A stretch of DNA of 64,000 bases from Oligoflexales bacterium (GTDB lineage Bacteria > Bdellovibrionota_B > Oligoflexia > Oligoflexales > RGVZ01): NCBI GenBank assembly GCA_947494335.1, contig CANLUT010000001.1, forward strand, positions 725,649-789,648. Reading direction: 5' to 3'. A program made the position numbers and the translations under genes. The notes under the pieces are model-generated. The model searched no databases. It was not told where the DNA came from and saw only the letters and a list, made by a program, of their open reading frames with translations. Shown here in pieces: positions 8,563-18,900 of this stretch; position 1 is the stretch's first letter, and every line of letters begins with the position of its first letter.

Positions 8563-10313
8563 CAGGATTGCTGCCGCAGATCTCATGGCTTGCCGTAGGT
8601 AATTTGCTGGGGCTTATTGCCGTTGTTGTGGTGATTCCGCTCCTGGTACTGGGCTTTAGGCGGATTAAACGTAGACTGGGAGTAGCTCAGTTGTCAGTTT
8701 CAGATGCTAGCCAGATTTGGTCGACAAGTCCTGGTTTTGCAGTCATCAGAGGTATTTTGTTTGTTCTAGCTCTTGCTTGCCTTGTTATTGCCAGTGCTGG
8801 TCCACGTTGGGGTTGGACATGGGTTGAGAGTAAGCAGTCTGGGGTGGATATCGTGGTTGCTGTTGACGTGTCAAAAAGTATGTTGGCTCGTGATCTTGAT
8901 CCGAACAGACTTGAGAGAGCTCGTCGCATGATGATTGATTTGCTGGATGTGACCTATGGCGATCGTATCGGTCTGGTCGTGTTTGCAGGTGCGGCTTTTG
9001 TTCAATGCCCTTTGACCGTTGATCATGGCGCCATGCGCTCTTTTGTTGATGGCCTCAGCACCGATATGATTCCAGTTGGTGGCACTGATTTGGCTGGTGC
9101 TTTACGAGAGTCGCTCAACGCTCTCGATGCCGGAGGCGAGAAGCAGGGACTTGGTAAATTAATCGTGCTCATGACTGATGGCGAAGATCATATTGGCGGA
9201 ATCGATACAGCCTTGGCGGAAGTTGTGGCATCCAAGGCTAAAGTTGTCACCGTGGGACTGGCGTCGTCCGAGGGTGCTCCCGTGGTTGATGATGCTGGTG
9301 GTTTTATTAAAGATCAACGAGGAGACGTTGTCGTCAGTCGTCTGAATGAAGAGCCGTTAAAGAAAATTGCTGAGGCTACAGGTGGGGTCTATCTCAATGC
9401 CTCGCGTGCAAATGATTCGATTGCGACCTTTTACCAGGACGTGATTCGCGCAAAGGGTACCGTTAGGGAAACTCAAGCCAAACGGGAGCGTCTCTGGTAT
9501 GAGCGATTTCAATGGGTGGCCGCAGTGGCCATGATTCTTCTATTGATTGAGAATTTTATTCGAGACGTCCGGCCACCATCCGCGGCTGGTATTGTGTTTA
9601 TATTGATGTGCTTTTTCCCATCCCATCAATCCCAGGCCGCAGATTCGGCGCGAGAGCGATATAATGCAGCAGTCGCTGCATTCGAAGCTGGAGATGCAGA
9701 AAATGCACGCAAGGAGTTTTTAGAGCTTGCGCAGAACGGTGACGGCGAAGAAAAGCGTCGCTCTCTCTATAATGTTGCCAATATTTTGGCTGCGTCTGGT
9801 CAGCTCGACGAGGCGGTCAAATTTTACGAAGACGCCTTAGCCATGAACTATCAGGATCAGCAGGTACGCGATAACTTAGCTTGGGCAAAAAAGAAGTCAG
9901 AGTCAGCTAAAAGCGACAAAAGTGACAATCACGAAAAGAATCAAAGCAAATCAAACGAGCAGAGAAACAAAGATGACGGAAAACAAGATCAGTCAAAACA
10001 ACAACAGGAACAGACGCAGGATCAGCAGTCTTCGAATTCGGAGTCGAAAGAGAATAAAGAGTCATCAAAGTCGACGAATGATCAACCCAAGCCCTCCGAA
10101 GACGAGCAGACAGCAAACCAGCAACAGAAGACGCAGTCAGGCAATAAACAAGAGTCCGGGCAGCAGGCAGATGCGTCTAAAGCTAAGGATATTTTGACCC
10201 CTGAAGAGGCTGAAAAGCTTTTAAGGGCAGCCCCCGATGATCGTCGAACATTTGTGCCCATATTCCGCTCGGGGAAGACGCCGCCTCCAAGTCGTCAGGG
10301 AAAAGACTGGTGA
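8559..10313 (+). CDS. batB: BatB-BatC fusion: VWA domain, TPR and charged linker
   Basis: The track start is at 8511, but ATG 8559 follows caggagg and overlaps the batA stop as ATGA. The N-terminal half is BatB: two membrane segments, then a VWA domain with DVSKSM and LMTDGEDH. After a further membrane span (VAAVAMILLLIENF) and a second hydrophobic segment, the chain continues as BatC: two TPR-like repeats (about residues 365-450), a low-complexity Gln/Lys/Ser/Asn/Glu tract of some 90 residues, and the typical BatC tail LTPEEAEKLLRAAPDD. BatB and BatC are often separate proteins; here they are one 584-residue chain. The TPR part should be periplasmic. Confidence 0.9.
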   Translation: MTGLLPQISWLAVGNLLGLIAVVVVIPLLVLGFRRIKRRLGVAQLSVSDASQIWSTSPGFAVIRGILFVLALACLVIASAGPRWGWTWVESKQSGVDIVVAVDVSKSMLARDLDPNRLERARRMMIDLLDVTYGDRIGLVVFAGAAFVQCPLTVDHGAMRSFVDGLSTDMIPVGGTDLAGALRESLNALDAGGEKQGLGKLIVLMTDGEDHIGGIDTALAEVVASKAKVVTVGLASSEGAPVVDDAGGFIKDQRGDVVVSRLNEEPLKKIAEATGGVYLNASRANDSIATFYQDVIRAKGTVRETQAKRERLWYERFQWVAAVAMILLLIENFIRDVRPPSAAGIVFILMCFFPSHQSQAADSARERYNAAVAAFEAGDAENARKEFLELAQNGDGEEKRRSLYNVANILAASGQLDEAVKFYEDALAMNYQDQQVRDNLAWAKKKSESAKSDKSDNHEKNQSKSNEQRNKDDGKQDQSKQQQEQTQDQQSSNSESKENKESSKSTNDQPKPSEDEQTANQQQKTQSGNKQESGQQADASKAKDILTPEEAEKLLRAAPDDRRTFVPIFRSGKTPPPSRQGKDW

Positions 10314-10327
10314 AAGGACGAAACGAT

Positions 10328-12121
10328 ATGGTTCGGTTTTTGCAAAATTTAGTTTTTCTTTTCTTCGTGCTGTTTGCGCAAACTCTCCTCGGCGGAACGT
10401 TGACCGGGGAGCTCGATCGGCAACAGACGAGTCTTGATGAGTCTTTTTGGCTCACCGTCACGATTGAAGGATCCTTGGACGGAGATGTTCTCGAGCCCGA
10501 GACCAAAGACTTCGAAATTCAACGTACCGGCCAGTCTACGAATATTTCGATTATGAATGGTAAAATGTCGAAGCAGACGCAATATACTTATGAGTTAAGG
10601 CCTCTAAAGGAAGGTTCATTACTGATTCCTCCATTTCGTGCGCGTATTGATGGTCAGGACTTAGCAACAGAGTCTTTACCAGTTGTGGTCAAAGGCGGTA
10701 CACCATCGCCCGCAGAAAAGGGGCAAGTTGGCGAGGCGTCCAAGCTTTTATTTGTCGAACGTGAGATTCCCAAGAGTGCGCTGTATGAGGGCGAGGCGGT
10801 GATCTCAAAGGTGCGATTGTTTTTCAGAGCCAGACTGACTGGGGCGACCCCAGTGCGGGAGGCGAGTCCCGATTGGCGCTTGATTCCTGTCGACGGCCAA
10901 AAAAATGCCGAGGTCATCCGCGACGGTGTGCGATGGTCCGTCATTGAAATGCACGAGGGTTTGATTCCTCTAAAAGCAGGACCTTTGAAGGCCCCTCCTT
11001 TTGGTATCAATGCAACCTGGATTCAACAATCCAAGCGACCACAGAGTCCACGTAGTATCTTTGACATGTTGCAAGGCGGATCACTGGGCTTTGGAGAAGA
11101 GGTGAGTCGTAAAATCCTGTCTGCGCCTCTAACGCTGACAGTCAAACCATTGCCAACACCAAAGCCGCAAGGTTTTGCTGACATCGTGGGGGCGTTTACA
11201 GTCAAAGCAGATGTTTCCAAACGTAGCCTTAGCGTTGGCGAGACGTCGACGGTCACCGTTGAGCTGAAGGGCCAAGGTGCCCTTGACCGCATGGCAAGCC
11301 TCAACCTGAACATTGCCGGTGCCAAGATCTATGCTGATAAGCCTTCGCTTAAAGAGTCTGTCGAGGCGGGAGCCGGGCTTGTCTCGACCAAGGTTTTCAA
11401 GTTTGCTGTTGTCCCGCAAGTTACTGGTACTCTTGATTTGGGAAAGATACAGGTGGCGAGCTTCAACCCATTCACTGAAGCCTACGACCGGTTATCTGCA
11501 GAGTTGGGCGCTGTGACAGTGAGTCAGTCGGCAGTCGCAGCCAGTCAATCATCGCCACCGCAGCAGGTACCGCTGGATAGCAATTTATCTGCCAGTCAAT
11601 CTAACCATAACCAACCACCTGTTACGACCCCACCAGATTTGTCGGCCACCAAGCTGGGAGACCATGAAGGTACCTCAAAAAAATCCTGGTTTTTAACGCC
11701 ACTGGCACTGGCTTTGGAGTTATTGATTCTCGCTCTGATAGTTTCCGTTTGGTTGTTTGGTCGTTCATGGCAAAACGTGAGAGATGAGCGGAAAATTGTA
11801 GAAGAGGTCACACGGACCTATATTACGGATGCCTTAACTGAGTTGGAGCGTGGAGGGCAAGCCTCGGTTCAAGTGGCTCTCGATGCCTTGAAAAAGCAGC
11901 TTGCCGGTAAAGGCCAAGATCCAGGTGCAATGACATCGGCGGATTTGCTCAAAGCGGCCGATGGTCATGGGTTGAACTCTGAATTACGCGAATCATTAAA
12001 AAGACTGTTAACGCTCCAAGACCGCGTCGTCTATGGAGGAGATTTAGCAATGGAGGCCTCGCCATCCATGGTCGCTGATTTACAGAGCTTGTTGAAATTT
12101 TTTCAAGCGAAAGGTGTTTGA
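10328..12121 (+). CDS. batD: BatD-like protein with N-terminal signal peptide and C-terminal anchor
   Basis: BatD proteins are large periplasmic beta-rich proteins anchored by one C-terminal helix. ATG 10328 follows aaaggacg and begins a signal peptide (MVRFLQNLVFLFFVLFA); the track start at 10310 would lengthen it by six residues. The body contains repeated beta-sandwich-like segments, including the family phrase QTQYTYELRPLKEGSLLIPPF. A Ser/Gln/Pro linker precedes the anchor (LALALELLILALIVSVWLFG), leaving a helical tail of about 115 residues in the cytoplasm. It lies between batBC and batE and overlaps batE by one base. Confidence 0.9.
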   Translation: MVRFLQNLVFLFFVLFAQTLLGGTLTGELDRQQTSLDESFWLTVTIEGSLDGDVLEPETKDFEIQRTGQSTNISIMNGKMSKQTQYTYELRPLKEGSLLIPPFRARIDGQDLATESLPVVVKGGTPSPAEKGQVGEASKLLFVEREIPKSALYEGEAVISKVRLFFRARLTGATPVREASPDWRLIPVDGQKNAEVIRDGVRWSVIEMHEGLIPLKAGPLKAPPFGINATWIQQSKRPQSPRSIFDMLQGGSLGFGEEVSRKILSAPLTLTVKPLPTPKPQGFADIVGAFTVKADVSKRSLSVGETSTVTVELKGQGALDRMASLNLNIAGAKIYADKPSLKESVEAGAGLVSTKVFKFAVVPQVTGTLDLGKIQVASFNPFTEAYDRLSAELGAVTVSQSAVAASQSSPPQQVPLDSNLSASQSNHNQPPVTTPPDLSATKLGDHEGTSKKSWFLTPLALALELLILALIVSVWLFGRSWQNVRDERKIVEEVTRTYITDALTELERGGQASVQVALDALKKQLAGKGQDPGAMTSADLLKAADGHGLNSELRESLKRLLTLQDRVVYGGDLAMEASPSMVADLQSLLKFFQAKGV

Positions 12122-12834
12122 TGCTACCGCCCGACTTCAATGCGACATTTAACCAGGCGATTGAGACCAAAGATTGGTCTCTGGTGATTATGTTGGGGGA
12201 AGAGGCGGTGGCAGAAAATGCTGCATCAAACGCAGTCTTGTATAACCTCGGATTGGCGTACTTAAAACAAAATAAGCCGTCCATGGCAACATCGGTTTTT
12301 TTATCTGTGCCTTCAGATCAGCGAGATCTTAAGACATCTGATGCGCTCAGTGAGTCGCTTCGTTTATCAACGGGGTCGATGGATGACTTGTCTCTAGGTG
12401 CACACGGTTTGAAAGGGAGTTTGGTGACCGCGGCTGCAGCCATACCTGCAAATGGGATTCAGGCTATTTTTATGGCTGGCTTGGGTTTTTTGATTGTGGC
12501 TTTGCTAACGATTGTTTTTTCTCGAGCTACACGTTGGCGCAGATGGTTGCAGATATCCCTCGTCTTGGGGGTCTTACTTAGTACTTTTGGCGGCGCTGGC
12601 TTTGCGTTAAATCGATGGTACAGTGGCAACTGGGGCGCCATTATTTCTGATGGTGTCGCACCCTTGATGTCATCACCTATAGAGTCATCTTCAGTGGTTG
12701 CGAACTTAAAACCAGGGTATCCGGTTTTTGTTTTGGGTGCAAAAGAGGGACCTTGGTTGCGTATTTGGGATGCTGATGGGCATGAGGGATGGATTAAGTC
12801 TCTTGATGTGCGCGTCATCGCTGCCCAACGTTAA
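12121..12834 (+). CDS. batE: BatE-like protein: TPR, membrane segments and SH3-like tail
   Basis: The start ATG 12121 overlaps the batD stop (TGATG). The N-terminal third is a TPR-like helical pair (AVLYNLGLAYLKQNKPSMA), followed by two hydrophobic helices around residues 110-170, and a C-terminal bacterial SH3-like domain (ANLKPGYPVFVLGAKEGPWL, then HEGWIKSLDV). This order, TPR-TM-TM-SH3, is typical for BatE. It is the last gene of the operon; the convergent dinB ends only four bases away, with no obvious terminator between. Confidence 0.88.
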   Translation: MLPPDFNATFNQAIETKDWSLVIMLGEEAVAENAASNAVLYNLGLAYLKQNKPSMATSVFLSVPSDQRDLKTSDALSESLRLSTGSMDDLSLGAHGLKGSLVTAAAAIPANGIQAIFMAGLGFLIVALLTIVFSRATRWRRWLQISLVLGVLLSTFGGAGFALNRWYSGNWGAIISDGVAPLMSSPIESSSVVANLKPGYPVFVLGAKEGPWLRIWDADGHEGWIKSLDVRVIAAQR

Positions 12835-12838
12835 ACCA

Positions 12839-13891
12839 TCAGCAAAGATTGGAAACACTGACGCCGATCAGGCGAACTGGTCTTTGTCCTGCCTCGGTTT
12901 TTGTGGTCAGTAGCTCTTTGCAGGTGGATGCGATGATTGCGGCACAATCTTGCATTTCACTTGTGGACTTTGAACGGGTGATTGACTCAAAGTTTGCGTA
13001 CTTAAGCTTTAATGTGATGGTTCGTCCGGTTTTTTCTTCGCGTTGCAATGATTTAGCTACGCTTTCTGATAGGCGATCAACATGAGTGAATAGTTTTTTG
13101 AGATCAAGTTCATCTTTGGCAAGAGTGTCTTCGCGGCCGTAGCTTTTACGCTCCCAGCTGCTGCAAACTGGTCGATGATCAATACCTCGCGATGCTCTGG
13201 CTATCCAGCGCCCCATGGATCCTAGAGACGCTTCCAGTACTTGATGATCGCAGTGCCACAGGTCTTTGCAAATACGAAATCCGAGATCCGCCAGTCGCTT
13301 TTCTGTGGCTGGGCCGACACCATGAATTTTGCGCAGCGGCAACATTTCCATGAAAGACTCAACTTGATGGGGTTGCACGATGGTAATGCCGTTAGGCTTA
13401 TTGATATCGGAGGCTATTTTTGCAACAAGCTTATTCGGTGCAACACCAGCACTGCAGGTTAGGCCGAGCTCCTGGTGAACAGATTGGCGGATTTGGTTTG
13501 CAATCTGCGTCGCAAATAAATTTGGATGATCAGATACATCAAGATAGGCTTCATCGAGAGACAGAGGTTCTATCAGATCCGTGTAGCGCTGAAAAATGGC
13601 TCGGACTTTTGAAGAAATTTCCTTGTATCGGTCAAATCGCGGCGGCAAAAATATGGCATTGGGGCAAAGTTTTGCCGCTAAGGTGGTTGGCATGGCCGAT
13701 TTCACCCCAAATTTTCTTGCTTCATAGCTGGCAGTGCATACAACGCTTCGAGTCCCTGGTTGTCCACCAACAACTACGGGTAATCCTCGTAACTCCGGAC
13801 GATCGAGAATTTCAACGTTCGCATAAAAGGCGTCCATGTCAATATGGACGATCTTGCGAGGCCTTGGTGTGAATTCAGTTGGTTGCTCCAT
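12839..13891 (-). CDS. dinB: DNA polymerase IV (Y-family translesion polymerase)
   Basis: Pol IV copies damaged templates. The 350-residue protein has the catalytic blocks IVHIDMDAFYANVE (first metal Asp), SYEARKFGVKSAMP, SLDEAYLDVSD (Asp-Glu pair) and the helix-hairpin-helix LRKIHGVGPATEKRLADLG. The little-finger domain follows, but no beta-clamp motif is obvious at the end (VRLIGVSVSNLC). The gene is divergent from a 3-methyladenine DNA glycosylase with an inverted repeat between them, so the two repair genes may share control. Confidence 0.95.
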   Translation of the reverse strand: MEQPTEFTPRPRKIVHIDMDAFYANVEILDRPELRGLPVVVGGQPGTRSVVCTASYEARKFGVKSAMPTTLAAKLCPNAIFLPPRFDRYKEISSKVRAIFQRYTDLIEPLSLDEAYLDVSDHPNLFATQIANQIRQSVHQELGLTCSAGVAPNKLVAKIASDINKPNGITIVQPHQVESFMEMLPLRKIHGVGPATEKRLADLGFRICKDLWHCDHQVLEASLGSMGRWIARASRGIDHRPVCSSWERKSYGREDTLAKDELDLKKLFTHVDRLSESVAKSLQREEKTGRTITLKLKYANFESITRSKSTSEMQDCAAIIASTCKELLTTKTEAGQRPVRLIGVSVSNLC

Positions 13892-13899
13892 GCATTCAT

Positions 13900-13924
13900 G
13901 ATACCATACAAAATTATGGGTATC
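13900..13924. promoter_or_regulatory. inverted repeat between dinB and the glycosylase gene
   Basis: GATACCATA and TATGGGTATC form arms that match except for one extra G, spaced by six bases (CAAAAT). It lies between the start codons of the divergent dinB and AAG-family glycosylase genes. It does not match the Escherichia coli LexA box or the TTACN3GTAA type I recall for Bdellovibrio. It is a candidate operator only. Confidence 0.4.
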
Positions 13925-13936
13925 CAGTTTGAGACG

Positions 13937-14563
13937 ATGATGTATTCACAAATTCCGATGAGCTTTTATGAGCGACCCGCGGTCGTTGTGGCTCAAGAGC
14001 TTCTCGGGTGCAGACTCATCGTAGAGAATCCTGGTCAAGAAGCCATCGGTGGACTCATCGTTGAGACGGAAGCCTACACCACAAATGACCCTGCTTGTCA
14101 TGCATGGCATCTTGAGCAAAAGCGGAAGATGAACCCGAATGCCTCAGGCAAAGGAGAGGAGCTTTTTGGGGCTCCTGGATTTACATACATCTACTTGAAT
14201 TATGGTATGTACTGGTTACTGAATGTGGTCACTGATCCAATCGGGACCCCAGGTGCGGTGCTCATCAGAGCAGTTGAACCCTGCATTGGTGAAGAGCAGT
14301 TTTGGAAAAATCGACCAAACGTGAAGAAGCGCGAGGATCTCGCCAACGGTCCAGGTAAACTCACTCTGGCGATGGGTATTGATCAACGGTATCATCAGAT
14401 GTCACTCGCTGAGGGCCCGCTGCGCTTGCTACAACCTCGACACCGTCGTGTCGAGGTGGCGACATCCGGCAGAATAGGTATCAGTCAAGGAGTCGACCTT
14501 CCCTGGCGATTTTTCATCAAAGATTCAAACTTTGTCTCTCGTTCAAAACCATCTCTGACGTGA
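13937..14563 (+). CDS. AAG/MPG-family 3-methyladenine DNA glycosylase
   Basis: This enzyme removes alkylated and deaminated purines. The core reads YERPAVVVAQELLGCRLI, GGLIVETEAY (catalytic Glu), ACHAWHL, YIYLNYGMYWLLNVV and LANGPGKLTLAMGI, all typical of the eukaryote-like AAG family. The track start at 13844 overlaps dinB; later ATGs at 13937, 13940 or 13958 fit the domain better, and 13937 has a weak gag upstream, so the start is uncertain. It is divergent from dinB. Confidence 0.92.
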   Translation: MMYSQIPMSFYERPAVVVAQELLGCRLIVENPGQEAIGGLIVETEAYTTNDPACHAWHLEQKRKMNPNASGKGEELFGAPGFTYIYLNYGMYWLLNVVTDPIGTPGAVLIRAVEPCIGEEQFWKNRPNVKKREDLANGPGKLTLAMGIDQRYHQMSLAEGPLRLLQPRHRRVEVATSGRIGISQGVDLPWRFFIKDSNFVSRSKPSLT

Positions 14564-14664
14564 TGGAGTGCGTCCTCGTCTTTCTCTGGTATCTTATTTT
14601 CTAATGACCTAACATAACAGGGCGTTGTATTGGCCGTCGAACTCAGGGAACAGGAGTCTGCGAG

Positions 14665-15984
14665 ATGCTTTTGCGATTTTCTCCATGTCGAGCCCTTTTG
14701 ATTTATATGTTCGTTGCGATTCTTTCTGGGGAACGTTTAGGAATAGCTCAAGGCCTTGATACAAAAACAGAGTCTCCGCTGGCGTGTACAACGCTCGGGG
14801 ATTTGGTGGCTGAATCAGCGAATGTTTCGGAGGCGTTGAAGGCCCAGAGTGCCGATGCATTGATAGCTGTCGAGCAATACGAGGCTGCAAAAGCGGCGGT
14901 CAAGCCAACTCTCAAAGCCACGGCGGCCGTGGTGAAACAAGATCAATCAAAATCTAAAGTTAACGTTAGCGACGAAGCCTTTCCAACCACAGCTAAATTG
15001 ACGCTCAGTCAGCCTCTTTTTGCAGGGGGCGCTGAATATGCGGCTTTGCGCAGGGCTGAACAGCAGGCAAGCCAAGGTGCAAAGCAGCAGGAGGGAGTAA
15101 GGATAAAAGTTGCTCGCGATGTCATCTCCAAGGCTTTTCAAGTTTTAATCGCCCAGGCTGAGCTTAAGTCAGCATCCGAACTGAGAGAGTTATCCCGGAG
15201 GCGGCTTAAAAATATCCAGGGACGTGTTGCTATCGGACGTTCAAAGTCTGCAGACGGCCTTGGCGCGGAGGTTCAGGTCGCCAATGCTGATGCGCAATAC
15301 GAAGTTGCAAGACTTGGATTGGATAGTGCTGTTCGTCAGCTACAGTCCGCCACTGGCAAAAATGTGCAAACCGTATGTGAGCCTGTAGGAAAGCCCCCGC
15401 TAGCAATTAAATCATGGGACGAATTACGTAGTCGCGTCCATCAGCGCCCGGATATTCAAGCAGCGGACCTTGGTGTCACGATCGCTGATGAGAACATAGC
15501 TATCGCCCGAGCAGGTCATTTCCCGGTGTTGGATATTGGTGGTAATTATTACGTGAAGCGTCCCGAGTCGCAGAAAGCATCTGGCAACTGGGACGTCACG
15601 CTTTCAGCATCGCTGCCGCTTTATTCGGGAGGTCTGGTGTCTGCAAAAGTCAGTGAAGCCGTGGCAGGAGTCCAGAAGCAGAGGGCTTTAAGTGGGCAGT
15701 TAAAGCGTTTGGCCGAGGATGAAGCGCGGGAGCTTTGGGAGGTCGTAACAACCGGGCTGCTGCAACTGAACTCTCTGGAAGATGCGGCTAAAAAATCAAC
15801 CCAATACTATCAGATCATGGCTAGTGATGAGCGCAAAGGACTTGCGAGCAGCCTTGAGACGTTGCAAGTACTGAATGCATCCATTGATGCTCAGCGTGCG
15901 GCTCAGAAGTCAAAATACAAATATGGGGAGAGCGTGAGACTGCTGCATTTGGTCTTAGGTGATCTCGAGGGAGCATCGCGATGA
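14665..15984 (+). CDS. TolC-family outer membrane efflux protein
   Basis: The protein has an N-terminal signal peptide (LLIYMFVAILSGERLGIAQG) and two similar helical halves typical of outer membrane efflux proteins, each with long coiled-coil segments rich in Ala, Glu, Gln and Lys. ATG 14665 is preceded by aggag. Its stop overlaps the start of an RND transporter (ATGA), so the two are translationally coupled and probably form one export path. No periplasmic adaptor gene lies in the operon. Confidence 0.9.
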   Translation: MLLRFSPCRALLIYMFVAILSGERLGIAQGLDTKTESPLACTTLGDLVAESANVSEALKAQSADALIAVEQYEAAKAAVKPTLKATAAVVKQDQSKSKVNVSDEAFPTTAKLTLSQPLFAGGAEYAALRRAEQQASQGAKQQEGVRIKVARDVISKAFQVLIAQAELKSASELRELSRRRLKNIQGRVAIGRSKSADGLGAEVQVANADAQYEVARLGLDSAVRQLQSATGKNVQTVCEPVGKPPLAIKSWDELRSRVHQRPDIQAADLGVTIADENIAIARAGHFPVLDIGGNYYVKRPESQKASGNWDVTLSASLPLYSGGLVSAKVSEAVAGVQKQRALSGQLKRLAEDEARELWEVVTTGLLQLNSLEDAAKKSTQYYQIMASDERKGLASSLETLQVLNASIDAQRAAQKSKYKYGESVRLLHLVLGDLEGASR

Positions 15985-18900
15985 ATATTTCTGAAATCTC
16001 GATTCGTCGACCGGTATTCGCATGGATGCTGATGATCAGTTTGATCTTGTTTGGTGCGCTCGCGTTTCGCGGCATGGGTATCAGTCAGCTACCGGATGTG
16101 GACTTTCCAGTGGTATCCATATCCACGTCACTTGAGGGCGCTTCCCCTGAAGTTATGGAGTCAGAGGTTGTAGACCTGATTGAAAATGCAGTTATTTCAG
16201 TCGAAGGAATCACATCCATATCCAGTACAATGCGGCCAGGATCTGCATCGGTCAGTCTTGAGTTTGACCTCGAAAAGAACCTTGATGTTGCTGTTCAAGA
16301 GATTCAGACCAAGTTGGCACAAATTCAAAGGCGTTTTCCGAAGGACACTGATGTACCAAGCGTATCGAAGTCAAATCCAGAAGATCAGCCTATTATGTGG
16401 CTGGCGGTTTCATCAGATAAAATGGCACCTCGCGATCTGATGGCTTTTGTTAGTAACCAACTTCGCACCAAATTTTTGACCGTGCCAGGGGTCGCTGATG
16501 TCAATATCGGCGGACTTGTGGATCCCGCGATGCGGGTTGATCTTTCACAAGCTAAATTGTCAAGATTTTCAATGACCGTTTCGGATGTTATTGCAGCCAT
16601 AAAATCAGAGCACCTTGAAGTTCCTGCTGGTCGCATTGAAAGTAAGGACAAGGAGCTTTCCATACGCTCGATGAGTGAGGCTAGTTCTGCGGAGGAATTA
16701 GGAGCGATTCCCATCGCCCGACGTGGCGGAAGTCCGGTTTTCAGCCAGATCTATCTGAAAGATTTGGCGCAGGTTGAAGACGGCTTGGCTGATGCGCGCC
16801 GTCGAAGTCGCGCTATGGGGGCGCCAGCGGTTGGGTTCGGAATCAAAAAGCAACGCGGTTCTAACGCTGTGGCCGTTGCGAAGGCCGTGAAGCAGCGGAT
16901 CACTGAACTGAAAATGAGTCTTCCCGAGGGGATGGATATTGCCGTCAATTTTGATTCGACGAAGTTTATTGAAGAAAGTATCGATGAGCTGAATTTGACG
17001 ATCGTACTAGCGGCGATATTCACGGCTTTTGTCTGTTGGTTGTTTCTTGGATCCATGTCCGCGACGATTAACGTCATCTTAGCGATACCAACCTCAATTA
17101 TTGGATCGTTTATCGTGCTCAAGTCGCTGAATTTTACTTTGAACTTATTTACGCTCCTTGGGCTTTCTTTGGCCATTGGAATTGTGGTTGATGACGCCAT
17201 TATGGTGCTTGAAAACATCGTGCGCCACCGGGAGATGAAGAAGGGCAAGGTCCGCGCAGCGCGTGATGGCGCTGTTGAGATCGGTTTTGCTGCATTGGCA
17301 GCTACGGTCGCTGTTGTGGCCATCTTCCTGCCTGTAGCTTTCATGAAGGGTGTGATTGGAAAGTACTTTTTTCAGTTTGGGGTCACCATTTCTGTGGCCG
17401 TTTTATTGTCCCTGGTTGAGGCTTTGACTCTTGCGCCTATGCGTTGCTCGCAGTTTCTATATGTGGGCCCCCGCAAGACGAAGCTTGGACAAGGCATCGA
17501 GATGATCTTGCAAAAGTTAGCGTCTCTTTATGGTGCGATTTTGCCAAAAGCACTTCAGCATCGCTGGCTCGTTCTTATTGTTAGTGGCTTGATTTTTGCT
17601 GGTAGCCTCATGCTGGTGAGACCCCTTCGCAAAGAGTTCGTCCCGCCACAGGATCAAGGGTCACTTTTAATTCGTCTGAAAACACCCGAAGGCTCTTCAC
17701 TGAATCATATGGATCGAAAAATGGCAGAGGTTGAAGCCAAGGTTGCAGGCATGCCAGATGTGGCGCGCTATTTTGGGTCAGTCGGTGGCTTTGGCGGAGG
17801 TGACGTGAGCTCCGCCGTGCTTTTTGTCACTCTTAAACCCTTAGCTGAGCGATCGATTGACAGCACTCTTAAGAAGAAGCTGAGCCAACAAGAGTTTGCA
17901 GTTAAGTTGCGTAATGACCTAAAGGAGATTAAGGGAGTTCGCGCATTTGTTCAGGATCTATCGCTAAGTGGTTTTGGTGGGCGACGGGGGTATCCCGTGG
18001 AATTTAGCTTAAAGGGGCCTGACTGGACGACACTAACGGAGAAAGTTAAAACGGTACGGGAGTTGATGGAAAAATCTGGGCTTGTGACAGATGTTGATAG
18101 TGACTTCCGGGGGTTTGTGGATGAAGTTCACGTTAAGCCAGATCGACGGAAGGCTGCGGAGAGGGGTATCAGTGCCGCAGATATCGGAGAAACGGTCGGC
18201 GCTTTGTTTGGTGGAGCTACTGCAGGTTCATTCACACGCGGCGGCAACAGATATGATGTGCGGGTCCGGTTGACTGCGAATGAACGTGCAGATCCTGACG
18301 ACATTCGGAAGATTATGTTGCGCAACAATCGTGGAGAGCTTGTTCCGCTAGGTGATGTTGCCTCCATTGCTGTGGAAAAGGGTGTTACCAGCATCACGCG
18401 GCAAGATCGCGAACGGGCCATTGCTGTTTACGGGAATTTAGCTCCGAAGGTTTCTCAGGCCGACGCGATTGCAAAGCTACAGGCAGATATCGCAGCTATC
18501 TTACCTGAGGGTTACCGGATTGTGGCTGGTGGCAGCTCCAATTCATTTGCAGAGGCATTCGGAGGCCTGCGTTTTGCGCTGTTGTTAGGGATTGCTGTGG
18601 CTTACATGGTTTTAGCCGCGCAGTTTAATAGTTTTATTCATCCGATCACGGTTCTTCTTGCGCTTCCATTTTCCATCACGGGTGCGTTTCTTGCGCTCCT
18701 ACTCATGGATCAGAGTTTAAATATCTACAGTGCAATTGGAATCATTCTGCTCACGGGTATTGTGAAGAAGAATTCCATTTTGTTGGTCGACTTCACGAAT
18801 CAAAAGCGCGAGGAAGGCTTGGGTGTCAGGGAGGCTTTGATTGAAGCATGCCCAACGCGTCTGCGTCCGATTCTTATGACGTCAATCTCCACAATTGTGG

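Noticed and set aside
16751-17344. 197-residue minus-strand ORF in the RND gene
   Set aside because: Shadow of the membrane-helix coding strand; no ribosome site.
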